Part shown: positions 15,661 through 19,529 of the stretch, in pieces | Layout: each line of letters begins with the position of its first letter | How positions within the stretch are numbered: the stretch's first letter is position 1 | Source of the DNA: Caryophanales bacterium | GTDB lineage: Bacteria > Bacillota_I > Bacilli_A > RFN20 > CAG-826 | NCBI GenBank assembly: GCA_016280685.1 | Contig: JAEEHE010000002.1 | Location: 1-19,529 of the forward strand | DNA: 19,529 bases | Reading direction: 5' to 3' | Notes under the pieces: generated by a model | What the model was told of the DNA's origin: nothing | Seen by the model: the letters and a program-made list of their open reading frames with translations, nothing else | Databases searched by the model: none | Program-made: the position numbers and the translations under genes

Positions 15661-15745
15661 CTACCTACGTAGTAAGTAGAGAATTAACACCAACATCATC
15701 ATTACCAAGATGAGTTCTATCATGTTCCCTTCTTTTGGAAAGGCT

Positions 15746-15804
15746 GGAGAATCCGAGGAAATCATATTTTTTCATGATTCTCTCCTCGGAGGATTTCACC
15801 CTCC
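15746..15804. other. Large imperfect hairpin without a T-tract
   Basis: CCGAGGA (15753-15759) pairs with TCCTCGG (15783-15789), AATCAT (15760-15765) with ATGATT (15774-15779), and GGAG (15746-15749) can pair with CTCC (15801-15804). The rest of 15689-15921 is AT-rich, and I see no gene in it. Confidence 0.6.
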
Positions 15805-15897
15805 TACTTAGTAATAGTGAAAAAAAGACCAATTTGTCTTAAAAAATTTAAAAAAATAAAAAGTTTTTATATTTTTGGTGTTTATCTCGGTATTTTT

Positions 15898-15950
15898 CAC
15901 TAAAAAATAATTAATTAGTGGTTGCTATACAAAAATAATAGGCATAGAAT
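15898..15950 (+). promoter_or_regulatory. Promoter of the leader peptide and ABC transporter operon
   Basis: TTGCTA (15922-15927), a 17-base spacer and TAGAAT (15945-15950) lie 21 bases before the leader-peptide ATG. An inverted repeat CACTAA (15898-15903) / TTAGTG (15915-15920) directly abuts the -35 box and could be an operator. Confidence 0.6.
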
Positions 15951-15971
15951 AATGGCAAGAAAAAAGTGATT

Positions 15972-16031
15972 ATGACTAGAAAAGCATTTTATTACTTTTA
16001 TGGCTATTATTACCCAGGAGACAATCAATAG
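15972..16031 (+). CDS. Tyr-rich 19-residue leader peptide
   Basis: The frame reads MTRKAFYYFYGYYYPGDNQ and ends in TAG. Six of 19 residues are Tyr and two are Phe, clustered in positions 6-14. It begins about 15 bases after the expected transcription start and is followed directly by alternative hairpins and a terminator, as in amino-acid-biosynthesis attenuators. The last three codons and the stop (16022-16031) can pair with 16058-16067. No canonical Shine-Dalgarno is visible, only a purine-rich stretch, which is the main weakness. Its role would be to sense charged tRNA-Tyr (and possibly tRNA-Phe) by ribosome stalling. Confidence 0.6.
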   Translation: MTRKAFYYFYGYYYPGDNQ

Positions 16032-16137
16032 GATCTTGGCTTTTTAGCTTAAAGGTGTTGTTGATTGATAATTGATAGCACCGAATAAAAATAAGAAGAG
16101 ATGTTTGGTGCTAAAAACAACACCAAACTTTTTATTT
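16022..16137 (+). promoter_or_regulatory. Transcription attenuator before the ABC transporter operon
   Basis: Several mutually exclusive pairings exist. Terminator: GTTTGGTG (16103-16110) with CACCAAAC (16121-16128), then TTTTTATTT. Antiterminators: TAGCACC (16076-16082) with GGTGCTA (16107-16113), which takes the terminator's left arm; and GGTGTTGTT (16054-16062) with AACAACACC (16116-16124), which takes its right arm. Anti-antiterminators: GGTGTT (16054-16059) with AGCACC (16077-16082), and 16022-16031 with 16058-16067. Confidence 0.7.
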
Positions 16138-16152
16138 AAAGGAGACATATTT

Positions 16153-17136
16153 ATGAAAAAGAAAATTCCCGCTCTTCTCGCACTACTCGCCCTTCCACTC
16201 GCATCAGGATTAACCGCTTGTAATTCTAATGAAGTGACCATCGGTATTTTACAACCAGTCCAACACCCCGCTTTAAATGCAGCCCGTGAAGGATTCACCA
16301 AAGCCATCAAAGAAAGTGGCATTAGAGCTAAAATCGTCTATCGTAATGCCGGTGGCAATGATGCTGATCAAAATACCTACGCTAAAGATTTAGTGGATAC
16401 CTCTAAATTAGTGTTAGGTATCGGTACTGGTGCCACCCAAGCGTTAAAGGGTGCAGAAGATAATGCTGGTTATTCCAAACCATTATTATTCACCGCTGTT
16501 ACCGACCCAGTCGAAGCCGGTTTAGTCAAATCCAAAGAAAATACCGAAGGTTTTGTCTGCGGCACTACCGATGCTAATCCAGTGGAAGAACAAATCGCTT
16601 TAGTCAAAGAATTTAAAGCGGATGCTAGTAAAGTGGGAATCATGTATACACAAACAGAGATCAATTCCAAAGTCCAAGCTGATCAAGCGGAAGCCGCAAT
16701 TCAAGCAGCTGGTATGACTGCTGTAATTAAGACATGCAGTAATTCCAGTGATATTAAAGCCACCGCTCTTGCTTTAGCAGATGCCGGTGTTGATGCTATT
16801 TATGTTCCAACCGATAATAATATCGCCGCTAATATGAATGCAATTAATGATGCTGCTACTACCAATCATGTTCTCGTCGTTTGTGGTGAAGAAAATATGC
16901 TTAAATCCGGTGGTCATGTCACACTATCAATCGATTATTTCGGTTTAGGTTTTAATACTGGTAAAATGGCTGCGGAAATCTTAAAAGGCAATAAGAAACC
17001 AACTGACTTCCCAGTCGTTCCTGTAGCCGCCAGTGCCTGTTCTTATGTTTTAAGCAATACCAATTTAACCGCTGCTGGTCTAACCTTACCAGAAGCGATG
17101 CTCAATGCTCATACATGGAGAGATATTAACGCCTAA
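16153..17136 (+). CDS. TrpX-like ABC transporter substrate-binding lipoprotein
   Basis: The 327-residue protein has a lipoprotein signal peptide with lipobox LTAC (Cys23) and then the periplasmic-binding fold of the ABC_sub_bind (PF04392) family: VTIGILQPVQHPALNAAREGF near residue 29, LGIGTGATQAL, LLFTAVTDPVEAGLV, VGIMYTQTEINSKVQADQAE and DAIYVPTDNNIA. TrpX members bind tryptophan or other aromatic amino acids; the Tyr-rich leader before this operon suggests tyrosine or mixed aromatic uptake (inference). AAAGGAG lies 8 bases before the ATG at 16153. A longer frame from a TTG at 16072 runs through the attenuator terminator and is rejected. The permease gene follows after 3 bases. Confidence 0.9.
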   Translation: MKKKIPALLALLALPLASGLTACNSNEVTIGILQPVQHPALNAAREGFTKAIKESGIRAKIVYRNAGGNDADQNTYAKDLVDTSKLVLGIGTGATQALKGAEDNAGYSKPLLFTAVTDPVEAGLVKSKENTEGFVCGTTDANPVEEQIALVKEFKADASKVGIMYTQTEINSKVQADQAEAAIQAAGMTAVIKTCSNSSDIKATALALADAGVDAIYVPTDNNIAANMNAINDAATTNHVLVVCGEENMLKSGGHVTLSIDYFGLGFNTGKMAAEILKGNKKPTDFPVVPVAASACSYVLSNTNLTAAGLTLPEAMLNAHTWRDINA

Positions 17137-17139
17137 TAT

Positions 17140-18105
17140 ATGGATTTCCTTAATATTGTTTTTAACATATTAACTAGTGGATTACCCTGTTGCTTATTAG
17201 CTATCGGGGTTTTCCTCACATTTAGACTATTAGATTTTGCGGATATGACCGCAGAAGGTAGTTTCTTATTAGGTGCCGCTTTAACAGCGTCATGTATCTA
17301 TAATGGGATGAACCCCTTCTTAGCGACATTATTAGGAATGCTTGTCGGTATCGTCTGCGGTATCATCACCGGCATGCTTAATAGATTATTAAAAATCCCA
17401 AAGTTATTAAGTGGCATTATCACCCTAACCGCATCGATGTCGATCGCTATGCTCATCATGGGTATCACTAGACCAAGCCAAATCTTTGCTACACAAGTTC
17501 CCCTATCATTATCAGAAGGACATAAGACTATTTATTCCATCTTCTATAATTCTTCATTAAATAAGATGGCCCCCGATTTCCCTTGGAATAAACTTATTGA
17601 AACTAGTGTTATGGTCGTTGTCGTCTTAGTGATGATTGTTGCTATATATTATTTCTTCGGTACCGAATATGGTATGGCCATCCGAGCGACAGGAATGAAC
17701 GAAAAGATGGCAAAAAGCCAGGGAATTAACACGAATATCTCATCAATAAGCTGTGTCGCTATCTCTAATGGTTTAATCGGTTTAGCGGGTGCTTTATATG
17801 TCCAAGATGCCTTAAGTGTCTCCACTGTCAGCGCGACTGGTTATTTAGTAATAGGCTTAGCTTCTATCCTTATCGGTGAAGCGATATTCGGTAAACGTTC
17901 CTTCAAGAACTGGTTAATCTCTGTCGCCTTAGGCGCTATATTGTATTTCACCATTATCACTATCGCTATTAGATTAGGATTCCCAACTGAACTTAAGAGC
18001 TTGTTATACGCGATATTAATCACTATCGCTTTATGTATTCCTTTAATTAGAAAACTAATTAATAAGATTATTAATAAGGTGAGGAGGAAAGAGCAAACAT
18101 GTTAG
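17140..18105 (+). CDS. TrpY-like ABC transporter permease
   Basis: The 321-residue integral membrane protein belongs to the BPD_transp_2 family, the same superfamily as the branched-chain amino-acid and sugar permeases. It has about eight or nine hydrophobic segments. The N-terminus has LLAIGVFLTFRLLDFADMTAEGSF, typical of the TrpY branch, and EYGMAIRATGMNEKMAKSQGIN (about 182-203) is the coupling-helix region that docks on the ATPase. It begins 3 bases after the lipoprotein stop with no strong Shine-Dalgarno, so translation probably depends on coupling. Its 3-prime end overlaps the ATPase gene by 7 bases, and AGGAGG inside its last codons serves that gene. Together the three genes make one importer. 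Confidence 0.9.
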   Translation: MDFLNIVFNILTSGLPCCLLAIGVFLTFRLLDFADMTAEGSFLLGAALTASCIYNGMNPFLATLLGMLVGIVCGIITGMLNRLLKIPKLLSGIITLTASMSIAMLIMGITRPSQIFATQVPLSLSEGHKTIYSIFYNSSLNKMAPDFPWNKLIETSVMVVVVLVMIVAIYYFFGTEYGMAIRATGMNEKMAKSQGINTNISSISCVAISNGLIGLAGALYVQDALSVSTVSATGYLVIGLASILIGEAIFGKRSFKNWLISVALGAILYFTIITIAIRLGFPTELKSLLYAILITIALCIPLIRKLINKIINKVRRKEQTC

Positions 18106-19112
18106 AACTAAAAAATGTCACTAAAGTCTTCAACCTCACTGGCAATAAAGAAGATAAGAGAATCGCTTTAGATAATATTAATTTACAAATTGAGTCCGGA
18201 GAATTTGTCACCATTATCGGTGGTAATGGTTCTGGTAAATCCACGACTATGAATGTCATCACCGGTGTGGTCAAACCCGATAAAGGCAAAGTCTTATTAA
18301 ATAATGTTGATATCACCAATATGGATGAACATCAACGTTCCGCCTATTTCGGTCATGTCTTCCAAGATCCGATGATGGGCACCTCAGGCGATATGTCTGT
18401 CTTAGAGAATTTAGAGATTGCCTATTTAAGAGGTAGAAAACATTCTCCCTTTATATGGGGATTTAAGAAATCTCATAGAGAAGAATTTATTAGAGAACTC
18501 AAGAGGTTCGATTTAGGACTAGAAGATCGTTTAAATCAAAAGGTCGGTGTCATGTCCGGTGGACAAAGACAAGCCCTCACCCTCTTGATGGCCACTATCC
18601 GTAATAAACCGACACATAAGATGGTAGAAAGAGATTACATTAAGTTCTCGGAAAAAGACCATAATGTGGCAAAGAAAGAATTTGAAGATGTCTATAACCC
18701 TGCCTTAAAAGAATTTAAAGAGGGAAAGAAACAGATTCAAAACGATAAATCTTTAAATCGTAAAGAGAAAAGAGAAAAGATCAATGATTTATATGATGTT
18801 TTTGACCGCAAGGTGAGGCGTTTCGACTTAACTAAGCAAATCCTCTTACTCGATGAACATACCGCGGCCTTAGACCCGAAAACCGCGAAAAAAGTCCTAG
18901 AATTAACGGATAAAATCGTCAAAGAGAATGAGATGACCACTTTAATGATTACTCATAATATGAAAGATGCAATTACTTATGGCAATAGATTAATCATGTT
19001 CCATATGGGTCATATCATCTTTGATGTCAAAGGTGAAGAAAAACAAAAATTAACGGTGGAAGATTTATTAAAGAAATTCGATGAAGCCGATTTAAAAGCC
19101 GAGCAAGAATAG
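18099..19112 (+). CDS. TrpZ-like ABC transporter ATPase with a large insertion before Walker B
   Basis: The 337-residue ATPase has Walker A GGNGSGKST (41-49), Q-loop Q89 (FQDP), signature SGGQRQA (153-159), Walker B ILLLDE (248-253, Glu253), D-loop ALDP (257-260) and H-loop His286 (ITHNM), so it should be active and power the importer. In a normal homologue the signature helix runs into Walker B after about 20 residues. Here residues about 172-245 are an extra, highly charged, probably helical stretch (KKEFEDVYNPALKEFKEGKK, RKEKREKINDL). The reading frame is continuous and all motifs stay intact, so it is an insertion rather than damage. AGGAGG lies upstream inside the permease end. A terminator overlaps the stop codon. 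Confidence 0.92.
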   Translation: MLELKNVTKVFNLTGNKEDKRIALDNINLQIESGEFVTIIGGNGSGKSTTMNVITGVVKPDKGKVLLNNVDITNMDEHQRSAYFGHVFQDPMMGTSGDMSVLENLEIAYLRGRKHSPFIWGFKKSHREEFIRELKRFDLGLEDRLNQKVGVMSGGQRQALTLLMATIRNKPTHKMVERDYIKFSEKDHNVAKKEFEDVYNPALKEFKEGKKQIQNDKSLNRKEKREKINDLYDVFDRKVRRFDLTKQILLLDEHTAALDPKTAKKVLELTDKIVKENEMTTLMITHNMKDAITYGNRLIMFHMGHIIFDVKGEEKQKLTVEDLLKKFDEADLKAEQE

Positions 19113-19127
19113 CTCGGCCTTTATTTT
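19098..19127 (+). terminator. Terminator of the ABC transporter operon
   Basis: GCCGAGC (19098-19104) pairs with GCTCGGC (19112-19118) around 7 bases, followed by CTTTATTTT. The left arm is within the last codons of the ATPase gene. Confidence 0.85.
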
Positions 19128-19144
19128 AATAATTCAATTAATTA

Positions 19145-19529
19145 TTAGATAGCGACTTGACCATCGCTACAAATGACATACATCGCAGGGATATTCTTTG
19201 ACCAACCACTATTCTTGGTCACTTTACCCCATTGTTCTTTTGTGCCCGCATAATTAATCGTACTTAAAGAAGTATCGCCATTAAAGCAAGAACCACCGAT
19301 TTTAGTTAAGGAAACTGGAAGATTAATCGTGGTTAAAGAAGTACATTGTTGGAAGCAATAACCACCGATAATTTTGATGCCTTCTGGGACTGTAAATGTG
19401 GTGAATCCCGCTTCTTCGAATAAGTTTTGTTTATATTCAGTGATATTTCCACCATGGTTAACTGTGGTTAATTTTGGACAATGTGCGAACATATAAACAT
19501 CAGTAATATCATTTAAGAATGTCACTGTG
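19145..19529 (-). CDS. BspA-like leucine-rich-repeat surface protein, C-terminal part (cut by window edge)
   Basis: At least 128 residues of the C-terminal end are visible, and the gene continues beyond 19529. A GTG near the edge (19525) reads as an internal Val (TVTFLND), not a start. The sequence is a clear LRR_5/BspA array: TDVYMFAHCPKLTTV, FTTFTVPEGIKIIGGYCFQQ, LTTINLPVSLTKIGGSCFNG and LSTINYAGTKEQWGKV, the last being the usual closing phrase of such arrays, followed by IPAMYVICSDGQVAI. These proteins are surface-exposed, with repeats of about 23 residues. It is convergent with the ABC transporter operon. The closing phrase resembles LIYEGTFDNFWG of the riboswitch-controlled protein at the other end of the window. 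Confidence 0.88.
   Translation of the reverse strand, partial: TVTFLNDITDVYMFAHCPKLTTVNHGGNITEYKQNLFEEAGFTTFTVPEGIKIIGGYCFQQCTSLTTINLPVSLTKIGGSCFNGDTSLSTINYAGTKEQWGKVTKNSGWSKNIPAMYVICSDGQVAI

Larger units (their letters stand above)
15532..15688 (+). repeat. Intergenic structured module, copy 2
   Basis: This 157-base copy lies 39 bases after copy 1. Differences include GCA to GTG in the first hairpin, which lengthens its inner stem to GTGACA/TGTCAC, a loop change CGAGG to CGTGG in the terminator hairpin, and a C to A in the T-tract. Pairing arms are largely preserved. Confidence 0.85.

Noticed and set aside
15952..16046. An alternative leader frame from the ATG at 15952 that, if TGA meant Trp, reads MARKK-Trp-Leu-Trp and continues to TAG at about 16044
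   Set aside because: It would suit a tryptophan leader, but it needs TGA as Trp. All long genes here use TGG for Trp and are intact under the standard code. The Tyr-rich frame needs no such assumption.
15805..16071. T-box leader for the transporter
   Set aside because: No AGGGTGGNACCGCG-type T-box sequence or specifier stem was found. The attenuator instead has a peptide frame.
16072..16152. N-terminal extension of the TrpX-like protein from a TTG start
   Set aside because: It would run through the attenuator and its terminator and put 27 residues before a normal lipoprotein signal. AAAGGAG supports the ATG at 16153.
18612..18834. Intein or small mobile insertion in the ABC ATPase
   Set aside because: No intein splice residues (Cys or Ser start, HN end) or target repeats are visible. 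The segment is short, charged and in frame.

Overview
The window looks like part of a chromosome from a low-GC, AT-rich member of the Bacillota (Firmicutes), probably an uncultured gut or host-associated Bacilli lineage near the Mollicutes branch. The evidence is AGGAGG-type ribosome binding sites, lipoproteins with LT(A/G)C lipoboxes, BspA-like leucine-rich surface proteins, an InlB-type repeat protein with a C-terminal membrane anchor, and a TrpX-like ABC transporter. Tryptophan is coded by TGG. All 17 long genes end in TAA or TAG and none in TGA. The lineage is an inference.

Layout. Positions 1-883 (+) hold a cyclic-di-GMP-I riboswitch with its own terminator, ahead of a secreted BspA-like protein. 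Positions 960-7618 (-) encode a 1432-residue exported surface protein and two lipoproteins, one with a WG-type repeat. Positions 7693-8938 (+) are a small island on the opposite strand: an MNT/HEPN toxin-antitoxin pair in which both partners carry an extra domain (RelB-type ribbon-helix-helix on the MNT protein, pyrophosphatase-like on the HEPN protein). Positions 8912-14374 (-) encode a membrane-anchored metallo-beta-lactamase-fold protein, an alpha/beta-hydrolase, two small membrane proteins, serine acetyltransferase, and an M18 aminopeptidase with an N-terminal DNA-binding domain. Positions 14559-15308 (+) encode a TVP38/TMEM64-family membrane protein. Positions 15309-16152 are a long structured intergenic region: two copies of a hairpin-promoter-terminator module, a large hairpin, then a promoter, a Tyr-rich leader peptide and an attenuator. 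Positions 16153-19112 (+) are an ABC transporter operon (lipoprotein, permease, ATPase). Positions 19145-19529 (-) are the C-terminal end of another BspA-like protein.

Working together. Much of the window concerns the cell surface, and one surface gene appears to be switched on by cyclic-di-GMP. The transporter operon appears to sense charged aromatic tRNA through its leader peptide, which points to tyrosine or aromatic amino-acid uptake. The most novel candidate is the toxin-antitoxin island: MntA-type antitoxins AMPylate a Tyr in HepT-type toxins and release pyrophosphate, and here the toxin itself carries a pyrophosphatase-family domain. Also unusual are an ATPase with about 74 extra residues between the ABC signature and Walker B, and the HTH-aminopeptidase fusion.
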